Shown here: piece by piece, positions 1 to 8,861 of the stretch
Numbering within the stretch: the stretch's first letter is position 1
Layout of the letters: each line of letters begins with the position of its first letter
Assembly (NCBI GenBank): GCA_023228325.1
Contig: JALOBK010000001.1
Location: 434,001-498,000 of the forward strand
Direction of reading: 5' to 3'
DNA length: 64,000 nucleotides
DNA from: a bacterium
GTDB lineage: Bacteria; Auribacterota; UBA6266
The notes under the pieces: generated by a model
What the model was told of the DNA's origin: nothing
Database searches by the model: none
What the model saw: only the letters and a program-made list of their open reading frames with translations
Made by a program: the position numbers and the translations under genes

Positions 1-603
1 ATCTTTAAAAACCAGATAATCAAAAGTAAGTTTTATATAGAAAGAAGAATCGATATGAAGATTAAACCTTCCGATAACATATCCGCCCGCCATCCCTACG
101 ACATTAGCAACTACAGTTAAACACGGAAGCATTATCAAGAGAGCAATCAAACGCGGAGCAACAAGAAACCTGATCGGCTTAAGAGCCATTGTTTCCAGAG
201 CGTCTATCTCCTCGGAAACCGTCATAGTGCCGATTTCGGCTGTGATTGCGGCTCCAACACGCGAGGCAACAACAATGGCCGCAAGGAAAGGCCCCAATTC
301 TCTTGTAAATGATACTCCCACAAGACCGGCCATCAACTCCTGGCTGCCCACCTGTTTCAACTGATAAGATGTAAGCATTGCCAGCGTAATACCGAAAAAG
401 AAATTTACCAGCGCAACTATGGGAACGGAACCTATGCCTATAAGGTTCATCTGGTCCGCAACATATTTCATCTTACACGGCTGGCCTTTAAAAGGGGCAA
501 TGAATATCCAGTATAAGACTTCTCTGAAGATTTTCCAGACACTGCCTATGTGCTTGGTAAAATTAATCGCGGACCGTCCGATCTTACCTGCGAATTCTCT
601 CAT
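1..603 (-). CDS. mlaE: MlaE-like ABC transporter permease (partial, C-terminus off window)
   Basis: The minus-strand frame opens at an ATG (601-603) with AAGGAG seven bases upstream and stays open to the window edge, giving 201 residues without a stop. The translation starts MREFAGKIGRSAINFTKHIG and has the family pattern of an amphipathic N-terminus followed by long hydrophobic segments, including a stretch reading ELGPFLAAIVVASRVGAAITAEIGTM-type residues characteristic of MlaE/YrbE permeases. Family members are about 250-260 residues, so roughly the last 50 are missing. MlaE is the inner-membrane subunit of a system that moves phospholipids between the two membranes, working with an MlaF ATPase and an MlaD MCE protein. 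Those partners, if present, lie left of the window. It follows the STAS gene by 11 bases, so the two are very likely co-transcribed. Confidence 0.88.
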   Translation of the reverse strand, partial: MREFAGKIGRSAINFTKHIGSVWKIFREVLYWIFIAPFKGQPCKMKYVADQMNLIGIGSVPIVALVNFFFGITLAMLTSYQLKQVGSQELMAGLVGVSFTRELGPFLAAIVVASRVGAAITAEIGTMTVSEEIDALETMALKPIRFLVAPRLIALLIMLPCLTVVANVVGMAGGYVIGRFNLHIDSSFYIKLTFDYLVFKD

Positions 604-614
604 CAACCTGCTCC

Positions 615-953
615 TTAGGAAGAGAATGAACTTACTGCTTCATCCCTTGTTTCATAAATAGCGAATATGGAATCCAGTTTTGCTATTTCAAAGATTCCTC
701 TTGTCGTATCGTTCATCCCGCACAACTTAAGAAATCCGCCGTACCTGTGCATTTTCTGGAAGACTTCTATCAAGGTCGCAAGCCCCGCGCTGCTTATATA
801 TTTTACATCCGTAAGGTCAACAACAAGCTTTTTATTCTCCTCTTTAAGAACACCCGCGAAAAAATCTCTGGCTTTCGGAGAAGTATGCGAATCCATATCC
901 CCTTTAAGCAGCACAACTTCGATATCGCCTTCGGACTTTCTTTCAAATTCCAT
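615..953 (-). CDS. STAS-domain protein (anti-sigma factor antagonist / MlaB-like)
   Basis: This 112-residue protein is a single STAS domain. The signature is VVDLTDVKYISSAGLATLIE (about residues 44-63); one of the two serines before AGLA is the site phosphorylated by RsbW/SpoIIAB-type kinases in this family. GAGG lies five bases before the ATG. It sits between an RsbW-like kinase gene and an MlaE permease gene. Two roles fit: the antagonist in a partner-switching relay (RsbV/SpoIIAA type), or the STAS subunit (MlaB) of the lipid transporter. The intact phosphorylatable serine and the adjacent kinase favour partner switching, while the tight linkage to MlaE favours the second. Both could be true. 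Confidence 0.88.
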   Translation of the reverse strand: MEFERKSEGDIEVVLLKGDMDSHTSPKARDFFAGVLKEENKKLVVDLTDVKYISSAGLATLIEVFQKMHRYGGFLKLCGMNDTTRGIFEIAKLDSIFAIYETRDEAVSSFSS

Positions 954-984
954 AGCAACCTCACAATGTTATAAAAACTATTTA

Positions 985-1437
985 TTAATGTTTCTTCTCT
1001 CTGCCGCCGCCGTTTCTTACATGCTTAACCATTATCAGCTCGGTTCCGTCAGCATCATCATGGATGATATATTGTACACTATCCATTATTTTTTTCATAA
1101 AGTAAATTCCGAGGCCGCCCGGCCTTATTTCATCCAGCTCTCTGCCTTTCATCTTTTCGGGATGGACTTTCCGCCCGTAATCCTTTAAAATCACTTCTAT
1201 CCCGTTACTGAGCAATGACAGCTTAATAAAAATATCTTTTGTGCTGTCTCCGCTATAGGCGTGTTTAATAATATTAGCACAGGCTTCGTCTACCGCAAGA
1301 ACAATATCGGCGATGTCATGTGAGGCAAAACCCGCGAGGGAAGATATCTCTTCCACCATCGTCCTCACAAGACGCAGATATTTATCATCGCTCTTTATTT
1401 GCAGGAGAACCTGATTTTGTCCGATATTGACTTCCAT
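985..1437 (-). CDS. RsbW-like anti-sigma factor / serine-protein kinase
   Basis: This 150-residue protein has a GHKL ATP-binding fold. The N box reads DEACANIIKHAY (about residues 50-61), the G1-like box DYGRK and the G2 box RPGGLGIYFMKK (about 106-117). There is no histidine-phosphotransfer domain, as expected for RsbW/SpoIIAB proteins, which phosphorylate a STAS partner on serine and hold a sigma factor or other target. The STAS gene follows 31 bases downstream and the matching PP2C phosphatase gene precedes it by 24 bases, so kinase, substrate and phosphatase are in one operon. The ATG at 1437 has no clear Shine-Dalgarno sequence. No sigma factor gene is present in the window, so the final target is unknown. 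Confidence 0.88.
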   Translation of the reverse strand: MEVNIGQNQVLLQIKSDDKYLRLVRTMVEEISSLAGFASHDIADIVLAVDEACANIIKHAYSGDSTKDIFIKLSLLSNGIEVILKDYGRKVHPEKMKGRELDEIRPGGLGIYFMKKIMDSVQYIIHDDADGTELIMVKHVRNGGGREKKH

Positions 1438-1461
1438 AGTTAATATAGATATATTAAATCT

Positions 1462-2751
1462 TTATTTAATTGTTGCCGCAATCAAAGTTAAATCATCGTG
1501 TTGCGGGACATCCCTGGAAAATGTTTTAACCTCATCAAGTATATATTGAATTATCTCGCCGGCGTCAAGTTTTTTATGTTCAATGAGAACTTTCAGCTTT
1601 TCCTCTCCGAACTCCTCTCCCTTTGCGTTTCTCGCTTCCGTTATCCCGTCGGTATAACCTATGATTGTCTCTCCCCCATTGATTTTTGCGACGGATTGCT
1701 CATATTTTACTCCCGGCATTATTCCCGCCGGCAGTCCGGTCCGGCATAATAGTTCCCTGATTTCACCATCCGCTCCGCGAATGACAAAAGGGTGATGCCC
1801 CGCATTGGCGAAAGTAATCACCTTTTCCTTATAATCCAGTATTCCTATCAAAAGAGTTATAAACATCCCAAGCATGCTCTGGTCGACAAGGGCATTATTT
1901 ATTTCTTCCATAAGTTTTCCGACGCCTTTGAAAAGCGAAGCGTGGAACCTTATTTCACTCATTGCCCTTACCATAAAAAGCGCGGCGGGAACTCCTTTGC
2001 CGGAAACATCGCCTATAACCAGCCCGACTTTACCCCCGCCAAAATCCAGAAAATCGTAAAAGTCCCCTCCCAGTTCAAGAGCGGGAATATTCCTTGCGCT
2101 TAAAATAAGGTTTTCATATGAGGGGAATTCCGAAGGAAGAAAATTCTGCTGTATCTGATGGCCTATTTCAAGTTCATGTTCAACCCTCTGCCTTTCAAGA
2201 AGCCTCTTATGCATTCTGGCGTTTTCAACCGCTATCGCAACCATGCTTGAGAATGATTCGAGCAACTCCCTGTCTTCATCACCAAATCCTTCTTTCTCTA
2301 TGGGATTCAATACCTGCAAAACCCCTATGGTTTTATTTTTGGCGGTTAAAGGGACACACAGTATAGCCCTGGTTTTAAATCCGGAATGCTCATCGGCGCC
2401 TTTAAAGTGCCTTGAATCATTTTCAACATCATTAATTATAAGGGGTTTCTGTTCCCTGGCGACCCAGCCTCCGATACCCTGCCCTTTCCGAAGCCTTATT
2501 TCCTTGATTTTTTCACCGGCATCTCCGTGCGCTATTTTAAAGACCAGTTCATCTGTTTTTTCATCGAGCAGCATCAATGCGCTTGCTTCGACATTCATTA
2601 TGTTTTCCGCAACTTTCATGGCGCGGTCAAGAAGTTCGTTGATATCAAGCGTTGAGTTAATTATGCCGCCGACAGTGATAAGCTTTTTCAGGTCGGATAC
2701 TTTGCGCCGGAGTTTCTCTGATGAAGTGGATCCTTTGTCCTTGTCTTTCAA
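1462..2751 (-). CDS. GAF-domain PP2C/SpoIIE-type serine phosphatase (RsbU-like)
   Basis: This 429-residue soluble protein has an N-terminal coiled-coil start, a GAF domain (about residues 25-180) and a SpoIIE-type PP2C phosphatase domain (about 190-428). Metal-binding motifs are visible in GGDFYDFLDF, IGDVSGKGVPAALFM and the late TDGITEA and HDDLTLIA segments. The expected job is to dephosphorylate the STAS protein encoded two genes downstream, releasing its partner kinase. The start is TTG at 2751, and its bases overlap the TGA stop of the upstream cyclase gene (TTGA), so translation is probably coupled. The GAF domain closely resembles that of the sigma-54 activator at 12681-14171, which suggests related input signals. 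Confidence 0.9.
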   Translation of the reverse strand: MKDKDKGSTSSEKLRRKVSDLKKLITVGGIINSTLDINELLDRAMKVAENIMNVEASALMLLDEKTDELVFKIAHGDAGEKIKEIRLRKGQGIGGWVAREQKPLIINDVENDSRHFKGADEHSGFKTRAILCVPLTAKNKTIGVLQVLNPIEKEGFGDEDRELLESFSSMVAIAVENARMHKRLLERQRVEHELEIGHQIQQNFLPSEFPSYENLILSARNIPALELGGDFYDFLDFGGGKVGLVIGDVSGKGVPAALFMVRAMSEIRFHASLFKGVGKLMEEINNALVDQSMLGMFITLLIGILDYKEKVITFANAGHHPFVIRGADGEIRELLCRTGLPAGIMPGVKYEQSVAKINGGETIIGYTDGITEARNAKGEEFGEEKLKVLIEHKKLDAGEIIQYILDEVKTFSRDVPQHDDLTLIAATIK

Positions 2752-4685
2752 CTTTTTATACCTTTTACACAGAAAATTTTTACCTTTTTGTCTTTTCCTT
2801 TAACCGTAACTTCATCCAAAAAGTCTACTTCAAATTCACCCTTAATACAATCATAAGTTGTCTCTGTGATAATTATCCCGAAAGGGTATTTGCGCGTTAA
2901 TCCCTCAACTCTGGACGCCAGGTTAACATTATCCCCTATAACGGTATAATCATATATCTGGCTTGAGCCCATATTCCCTACCATCACGGGCCCGGTATTT
3001 ATCCCGATGCCCATATCAATGGTTTCCAATCCTTTCTCGGAAAAATCGCTGTGCAGAAGTTTCAGCTCTTTCATCATATCCAATGCCGTCAGGACCGCAA
3101 GCCTGGCGTGGTCTTTCTGCTCCACGGGAGCATTCCAAAAGGCCATAAGCGCGTCACCTATGTATTTATCTAAAGTCCCGTTACGGGAAATTATCACCCT
3201 TGTCATGCGGTCAAGATACTCATTAAGCACCGGGACAACCTCATCCGGAGATCGTTTTTCACAGTAAGAGGTAAAGCCTCTTATGTCGGAAAAAAGGACC
3301 GTCATGTTTTTTCTTTCTCCGTGAAGCTTCAGTTTTGAAGGATCCTTCAGAAGCATATCCATGATATTTTTTGATATATACCTTCCAAGAACCTTTTTTA
3401 TATATCTTTTATCTTTTGTTTCAATCACATGTTTATAGACAACGGCACCGCCAAAACATATGCTCATTGCGGTATAAGGGATAACTGTATTAACATAAAT
3501 ATTGAAACCGCTGAACAGGTAAAAAGAAAGCGCGACAAAAAAACACGCGCTCAGGACGCTAAGAGGAACATATATCCAGAACCGGTGCGGGATATTGACA
3601 ACTCCGATTACAACAGCAAGCAGAAATGTTATCAAAACACCGTATAATAACGGAGTCTTTAATATAAAATCCCGCTCTAATACGGTATTCAAAGCATTGG
3701 CATGGACAAGAAGAAGAGGAACCTTATTTGAAGAAATGGGTATAAGGCCCAAATCATCGCCGCCTGTTATACCGGCGCCGTATATAATAATTTTTTTAGA
3801 GTAATCATCGGGGTAAACAACCGGCGGTATATTTCCGCTTAACTGGCTGTCCGCCTTAATGATCTGAATAGCCGGGTCACCTTTAAAATCTTTCACGGAA
3901 CCCCTGAAATTAACCGGCATACAATATTTGTCATCCACCGGGATCCTGACCGAAGTGCCTTTTATGGAAATAATATTGCCGGCAAGTTCAATGTCTTTGG
4001 AATTCCTGTTAAAATGCCTCAAGAGAATGGCGAGCATAAAGGAAGGATATACTTTGCCCGAGTAACTTATAAGCATGGGCAGCTTTCTTACAATACCATC
4101 CGAATCTTCAGGCGCGTTTACAAATCCCAGAAAACCCGAACCGGCAATTTCAGCCACTGGAAGCTGCACGGCATCAGATTTAATGATACCCCGAACCGTT
4201 TCCCGCGCGGCGTCAACAGCAAAGCCGCCGATTAACAAATCATCCCCTTCCTCCATATAATCTCTGTAGAGAGATATATCCACATCCTTTCCAATCTTAA
4301 AATAATACGGCCAGATAACCCTGTTGTTTAAAAGTTTGGTAAAATAGATGATATTATCAAGTCCGTATTTCTTTTTCTCATAGTATTCGAATCTTATATC
4401 AAAACCGACTGCCGACGGGTTTGTCCTGGACAGGAACTGGAGGACCTGGGCATGGTTGGTCCACGGCCACGGCCACTTGCTGTCACCCAGCCGGATAGAC
4501 TGGTCGTCTACAACTATCAGTTTTATCTTATCCGATATTTTTGTCCCCGCATTAATCCTCATTTTATAATCGTATATCCTGTTTTCCATGCCTTTAACGG
4601 GTTCAAGCATACAGAAAAAATAAGCGAAAATGCATGAAACAAGGGGGATAAAAAGACATAGGACAAGATATTTTTTTACGTTCAT
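2748..4685 (-). CDS. CHASE2-domain class III adenylate/guanylate cyclase
   Basis: The 645-residue protein has an N-terminal membrane anchor (about residues 7-25), a periplasmic CHASE2 sensor region (about 28-340), three membrane segments (about 345-425) and a C-terminal class III cyclase domain (about 445-640). The two metal-binding aspartates are in LFSDIRGFT and YIGDALMAFWNAP. DYTVIGDNVNLASRVEG carries the substrate and transition-state residues typical of bacterial adenylate cyclases. It makes cyclic AMP, or less likely cGMP, in response to an unknown external signal. It is the first gene of the partner-switching operon and overlaps the phosphatase gene by 4 bases. The ATG at 4685 has no obvious Shine-Dalgarno sequence. 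Confidence 0.9.
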   Translation of the reverse strand: MNVKKYLVLCLFIPLVSCIFAYFFCMLEPVKGMENRIYDYKMRINAGTKISDKIKLIVVDDQSIRLGDSKWPWPWTNHAQVLQFLSRTNPSAVGFDIRFEYYEKKKYGLDNIIYFTKLLNNRVIWPYYFKIGKDVDISLYRDYMEEGDDLLIGGFAVDAARETVRGIIKSDAVQLPVAEIAGSGFLGFVNAPEDSDGIVRKLPMLISYSGKVYPSFMLAILLRHFNRNSKDIELAGNIISIKGTSVRIPVDDKYCMPVNFRGSVKDFKGDPAIQIIKADSQLSGNIPPVVYPDDYSKKIIIYGAGITGGDDLGLIPISSNKVPLLLVHANALNTVLERDFILKTPLLYGVLITFLLAVVIGVVNIPHRFWIYVPLSVLSACFFVALSFYLFSGFNIYVNTVIPYTAMSICFGGAVVYKHVIETKDKRYIKKVLGRYISKNIMDMLLKDPSKLKLHGERKNMTVLFSDIRGFTSYCEKRSPDEVVPVLNEYLDRMTRVIISRNGTLDKYIGDALMAFWNAPVEQKDHARLAVLTALDMMKELKLLHSDFSEKGLETIDMGIGINTGPVMVGNMGSSQIYDYTVIGDNVNLASRVEGLTRKYPFGIIITETTYDCIKGEFEVDFLDEVTVKGKDKKVKIFCVKGIKS

Positions 4686-4714
4686 ATTTCAAAAGAATAT
4701 CACAGAAAAAGTCG

Positions 4715-4720
4715 ATTATA
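4715..4720 (-). promoter_or_regulatory. Candidate -10 box for the cyclase operon
   Basis: Read on the minus strand this is a perfect TATAAT, 30 bases before the cyclase ATG. No good -35 hexamer lies 16-18 bases upstream, so it may need an activator. The divergent intergenic space (4686-4811) is very AT-rich. A second perfect TATAAT on the plus strand at 4770-4775 could serve the gene at 4812. Confidence 0.35.
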
Positions 4721-4811
4721 CAGTTTTAATTAAATGCTTGTGAGAAATATATATTAAAGATATCATATATATAATCAATTTAACGCCGGGATTTTAAATA
4801 TTTTTCAGTTT

Positions 4812-6128
4812 ATGAAAAAAATCGCGTATACAGCAATATTTATAATACTTTGCATGCCTGCATATGCCGGCATAAATGTAACCGATGTTACAGGAACTGT
4901 CAGGTCGCGCTTTCCTTCCTCCGGATCATGGGATACGCTGGAAACGGGAAAAAGCGTAACAAAGGGCGACATAATCAAAACAGAATCTTTATCATTCGCA
5001 GACTTGCTTTTCGAACAGGATAACCGTTTCAGGATAATGGAAAACACGGAAGTCGAAGTTTCATCAATAAACGACCCCCAAACCCTGGAAAACGGAAAGG
5101 TGATAAAACTTCTCAGCCTGAACTTATATAACGGCGCCATCGGCGCGAAGCTCAATAAACTTCCCGAAAAAACCAGAGTCGATATAGAAACGCCGTCAGC
5201 GGTGGCGGGGGCCCTGGGCACCGGCTTCACGGTCAAAACGGAGAGAGAGACTTCCAGCACCACTGTTTCGGTCATAGAAAACCGGGTCTTAATCTCAAGC
5301 AGCGATTCTCCCGATAAGACAGTAACAGCGGACGCTTTCAGGCAGGTAAATGTATCCCCATGGAAATATACTAACCTGTCTGCCACAGGCACGGGGATAT
5401 TATCAGAATCCATTCTGGGAAAACAAAACGTGGAAAATATGAAAGGCGCTATTGTAATTAAATCATCCGGGACAGGAGTTGACGAAGCCGAAGCAAAAAG
5501 CATGGCTCTTCTCGCTCTCTGCGAAAAAATATACTCAATAAAATTATCCGGGGAAAAAACAATATCTGATATTGTTTATCACGACCGGAATGCCGCGCGA
5601 AAACTCCTTGAAGCCGTTTCCAACGCCGAAATCAAAGGATCTTCGTCTAACGGCAAAAACAGTTTTACGCTCTTTGCTGAAATACAGCTGGGCACAATAG
5701 AGAATATTATCGGCCGGAAAATCCTGTCTGTCCAGATGCCTGTTTATAAGATAACCTTAAAGGAATACGGCGACAAGTTCGGGGCGCTGGCAAGGGTTAC
5801 TACAAGAAGATCCGCCCTGGTTGACAGTTACAGGCGCCTGGCGGAAAAAATATACGGCACAGTAATAGATTCCAAAACAACCCTGAATGATTACGCAATA
5901 TCGAATGACTCAATTAAACAGAAGGTGGAAGGCGTGGTAAAAGGATCGGTTATAAACAAAGAAAATTATTTTTCCGACGGCTCGGTAAGTATCACATGCG
6001 GTATAACGGGATTAAAGGTAGTCTCCGAAGTTAATTCCGCGAGCCCTGACGTGAACTTCGGGGAAAATTATGTCTCTTCTCCCGAAAATATATCATATGA
6101 ATCTTTTTCCGTTATATATGACTATTAA
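4812..6128 (+). CDS. Exported FecR-domain protein with C-terminal LPP20-like modules
   Basis: This 438-residue protein starts with a signal peptide cut near PAYA-GI (about residue 19). Residues about 22-175 form a FecR-type domain, with the typical VTGTV, KSVTKGDIIKTE and ETPSAVAGALGTGFTV segments. The C-terminal half contains two modules like those of the LPP20 family; the clearer one (about 335-425) includes DSYRRLAEKIYGTVIDSKTT and ends in FSDGSVSITCGI. The same module is used three times in the protein at 10180-11487 and once at 11488-12018, so this gene is likely related in function to that envelope operon. The ATG has no visible Shine-Dalgarno. It is followed 12 bases later by a DUF3307 gene. 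The exact role is unknown. Confidence 0.8.
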   Translation: MKKIAYTAIFIILCMPAYAGINVTDVTGTVRSRFPSSGSWDTLETGKSVTKGDIIKTESLSFADLLFEQDNRFRIMENTEVEVSSINDPQTLENGKVIKLLSLNLYNGAIGAKLNKLPEKTRVDIETPSAVAGALGTGFTVKTERETSSTTVSVIENRVLISSSDSPDKTVTADAFRQVNVSPWKYTNLSATGTGILSESILGKQNVENMKGAIVIKSSGTGVDEAEAKSMALLALCEKIYSIKLSGEKTISDIVYHDRNAARKLLEAVSNAEIKGSSSNGKNSFTLFAEIQLGTIENIIGRKILSVQMPVYKITLKEYGDKFGALARVTTRRSALVDSYRRLAEKIYGTVIDSKTTLNDYAISNDSIKQKVEGVVKGSVINKENYFSDGSVSITCGITGLKVVSEVNSASPDVNFGENYVSSPENISYESFSVIYDY

Positions 6129-6140
6129 AACGAGGGATAT

Positions 6141-6896
6141 ATGTTTATTTTTTTAAGATTGATTCTGGCCCATCTGCTGGCTGACTTTCCCTTTCAGACC
6201 TCGGAAATTTACAGGCTCAAAATAAGGAATTTTCAGGGCCAGGTCCTGCACGGTATGATAGTAGCTGTCGTTTCGCTTTTCATCCTGCTTCCTTTTGCAA
6301 ACAATATATGGGTCTGGGCAATATGCTTTTTTATAGGCATTACTCACGCAATAACAGACTGGGCAAAAGTTCTCTGGACTAACAAGCAAAAGAACGGCAA
6401 CTATTTCACGGGATTTATACTGGATCAGATAATACATATTTCAGTTAACTTTGTCGTTTTTATCACGCCCCTTAAAACAATCACTTCCGCAAACACCCAA
6501 AGCATACTGTTCAATACAATCTACAACAACAATAACCATATTATTTATGCCATATCGTATGTAATAGTCACTTTCGGGTTAACTTATTTTATCGATACAT
6601 TCAAAATGACATATTTCAAGGATACATATAAATCAATAAGCACAAAGGAAGAAATCATAGGACTGTTTTCGAGGGGCATAATTCTGACATCCATTATTGT
6701 CCCCGGCAACTTTTATCTTTTTATACCGCTGATTATTGCCGCTGAAATGTATTTAGTGAATCCGATGGCGCTAAAAAACAGGATTGCCGACCTTCTCCTT
6801 GGCACAGCGCCGACAATTTTTATCGGCATAATATTGCGCCGCTGCCTGGAAGAAATCTCCACATGCGGGGTTTGCGGCATATTCAATGTCCTTTGA
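6141..6896 (+). CDS. DUF3307 family integral membrane protein
   Basis: This 251-residue protein has about six hydrophobic segments. Polar motifs AHLLADFPFQ near the N-terminus, VLHGMI and HAITDWAK match DUF3307, a family of small membrane proteins of unknown function in which conserved His and Asp residues lie in or beside membrane helices. GAGGG four bases before the ATG supports the start. It is probably co-transcribed with the FecR/LPP20 gene upstream. Its stop is only 2 bases from the stop of the convergent CsgG-family gene, leaving no room for a hairpin terminator between them. Confidence 0.8.
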   Translation: MFIFLRLILAHLLADFPFQTSEIYRLKIRNFQGQVLHGMIVAVVSLFILLPFANNIWVWAICFFIGITHAITDWAKVLWTNKQKNGNYFTGFILDQIIHISVNFVVFITPLKTITSANTQSILFNTIYNNNNHIIYAISYVIVTFGLTYFIDTFKMTYFKDTYKSISTKEEIIGLFSRGIILTSIIVPGNFYLFIPLIIAAEMYLVNPMALKNRIADLLLGTAPTIFIGIILRRCLEEISTCGVCGIFNVL

Positions 6897-6898
6897 AG

Positions 6899-7789
6899 TC
6901 ATTCCTGCTTAATAAGAGATCCCCTGTCGAAATCGCCTCCGCTGATAATTTTAGCTTTTGAAAATTTATCCTCTACGGCAAAAACCTGAACTTTCCCCGT
7001 TTTTTGTGTTTCGCTTCCCAGCGTAATCCCCGTGTCAGGATCAATTAATTCTTCTCCCACGGAAAATACAGAAAATTCATCGCCCGCCATTACCCCCGAT
7101 TCCTGCCCGCAGTTCAAATACACAACATCATCCTTGACAGTAACCACTTTGCCCTGCCAGGGAACATCTCTCAGTTCGGCGCAGATCCAGGCTATAGCTT
7201 CGTCAATCGCAGCCTGGGTAGCTTTGCCCAGGGGGGCTTTTTGAAAGTTTGATGTGCCGATTCCCCAGTCGGAGCGGCTGTAACCGATACTCATTCCGGA
7301 AGATTTCGCTTTTGCCTCACATCTCTTGGACGCAATCACCTGTCCCGTAGTTACGTCATATAACCTGATGTTAACGGCAACATGCGCATATGAGCCTGAA
7401 CCACCCAGAGAAAAACCTTTAACATTAAATCCCATGCCTCCGCCGGATGTCCTTTCGGCGAATTCAGTAACGGCCCCGCTGACAAGTATCTGGGCATTCA
7501 ACAGCCTTCCTGTCTGGGGAGCTCCGGCGGAAGTCGTCCGGCCGCTTTGCGCAAAATCCTGCTCTTCAAGAACACCTCTTATATTCTGGCGTTCAACAAC
7601 AATAAACTTACCTGAATTAGTTAAAGAAGTGGTAAGCATTTCGGCCATCCCGTGCCCTAAATTCCACTCAGAGTTAAAGCCAGCTTTATTTTCAAAATCT
7701 GAAACCGCTATGGTCTTTTTAATTTCAGCATGAGACAATCCGCATAAAAAAACAAAGCCAATACAGAAAAACACCGACATCCTTTTCAT
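6899..7789 (-). CDS. CsgG/FlgO-family exported protein with FlgT C-terminal-like domain
   Basis: This 296-residue protein has a signal peptide (cut near SHA-E, residue about 21). A CsgG/TolB-N-like domain (about 24-200) is recognised by TIAVSDFENKAG, GHGMAEMLTTSL, FIVVERQNI and ILVSGAVTEF. The C-terminal part (about 210-296), with VVYLNCGQESGVMAGDEFSV, resembles the FlgT C-terminal domain. CsgG forms the outer-membrane channel that exports curli; FlgO and FlgT build the flagellar outer-membrane ring in Vibrio. No lipobox is seen, unlike CsgG itself. It is the last gene of the operon starting at 12401 and a paralogue of its upstream neighbour. Which of the two roles applies cannot be told from sequence. 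Confidence 0.85.
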   Translation of the reverse strand: MKRMSVFFCIGFVFLCGLSHAEIKKTIAVSDFENKAGFNSEWNLGHGMAEMLTTSLTNSGKFIVVERQNIRGVLEEQDFAQSGRTTSAGAPQTGRLLNAQILVSGAVTEFAERTSGGGMGFNVKGFSLGGSGSYAHVAVNIRLYDVTTGQVIASKRCEAKAKSSGMSIGYSRSDWGIGTSNFQKAPLGKATQAAIDEAIAWICAELRDVPWQGKVVTVKDDVVYLNCGQESGVMAGDEFSVFSVGEELIDPDTGITLGSETQKTGKVQVFAVEDKFSKAKIISGGDFDRGSLIKQE

Positions 7790-7812
7790 AATCTCTTCTT
7801 CCCTCCAATAAT

Positions 7813-8859
7813 TTAACTGGCCTGCTCCGCTTCGACAGGCTGTACAGGAACCTCTATGTATTTAATTATATCTCCCCTTGAAAAATTTCCTCCGGATACG
7901 GTTTCCGCAAGCGAAAATTTATCCTGAACTTCAACAACCCTGACCCTCCCGGATTTTTTTTTCTCAAAACCGAGGGGTATTCCCGAATCAGGATCGACCA
8001 ATTCATCCCCTTTGCGGAAAATTTCGAATTCATCTCCGATCTTTACGTTTGAATCGATACCGCAATTCAGATAAACTTTGTCTTTCTTTACGGTAACAAT
8101 ACTTCCCTGCCACCGGACTTTCTGCATCTCCATGCATATAAAATATACCGCTTCATTTATTGCTTCCTGAGTGACTTTTCCCAGAGGGGAAGCTTTGAAA
8201 TTATCAAAGTCCACAGCCCAGTCGCTTTCTGAATATCCCACGCTCAGGCCGGAAACATTGCCTTTGCCTTCAACCCTTTTCGAAGCGATAACCTGGCCTG
8301 TCGTAGTATCATACATCCTCAGATTAATGGCAACATAGGCAGTTGCCCCTCTGAGCCCGAGGGAAAAACCCTTATACTCAAACATGCTGCCCGAATCATA
8401 TATGCGCTGGGAAAATTCGGTGACGGCCCCGCTGACAAGTATCTGGGCATTTAAAAGTTTTCCTATTTCAGGGGCTCCGGCATTAACGGTTCTTCCGCTT
8501 AATGAAAAATCCTGCTCTTCGAGAATCTGGCCTATATTACGGCGTTCAACAATGATAAACCTGTCTGTTTCCAGAAGGGCAGTCGTAAGCATTTCCGCCA
8601 TGCCGTTGCCCAAACTCCACTGGGCATGGGCGCCTGCTTTGTTTTCAAAATCCGCGACTGCCACGGTTTTTTTAGGGCCTGTAACCGGCGGGAGCCGGAA
8701 TTCCCGGACTTTTTCCTGTTTTTTCTTTACGGGTTTTTCTCTCACGGGCCTGTTTTCCTGTATCCGCCTGCGGACAGCGAAAACAAAGTCACCCGATAAA
8801 AAGAAAAAAACCGTTAAAAATATTATTAAGGGAAAAACCGCCTTTCTAACAATGCCCAT
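7813..8859 (-). CDS. CsgG/FlgO-family exported protein, paralogue
   Basis: This 348-residue protein is organised like the downstream gene at 6899-7789 and clearly related to it: TVAVADFENKAGAHAQ, GNGMAEMLTTALLET, FIIVERRNIGQILEEQDFSL, then a C-terminal part containing VYLNCGIDSNVKIGDEFEIF. It differs by a longer N-terminal region after the signal/anchor segment, rich in Lys, Arg and Glu (about residues 30-60), and by a short acidic C-terminal tail. The pair probably arose by duplication and may form a hetero-oligomer. It lies 2 bases after the FlgT-like gene and 23 bases before the second CsgG-family gene. Confidence 0.85.
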   Translation of the reverse strand: MGIVRKAVFPLIIFLTVFFFLSGDFVFAVRRRIQENRPVREKPVKKKQEKVREFRLPPVTGPKKTVAVADFENKAGAHAQWSLGNGMAEMLTTALLETDRFIIVERRNIGQILEEQDFSLSGRTVNAGAPEIGKLLNAQILVSGAVTEFSQRIYDSGSMFEYKGFSLGLRGATAYVAINLRMYDTTTGQVIASKRVEGKGNVSGLSVGYSESDWAVDFDNFKASPLGKVTQEAINEAVYFICMEMQKVRWQGSIVTVKKDKVYLNCGIDSNVKIGDEFEIFRKGDELVDPDSGIPLGFEKKKSGRVRVVEVQDKFSLAETVSGGNFSRGDIIKYIEVPVQPVEAEQAS

Positions 8860-8861
8860 TC

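Noticed and set aside
4805..5503. 232-residue minus-strand frame
   Set aside because: It lies wholly opposite the FecR/LPP20 gene, with serine- and threonine-rich shadow composition and no ribosome-binding site.
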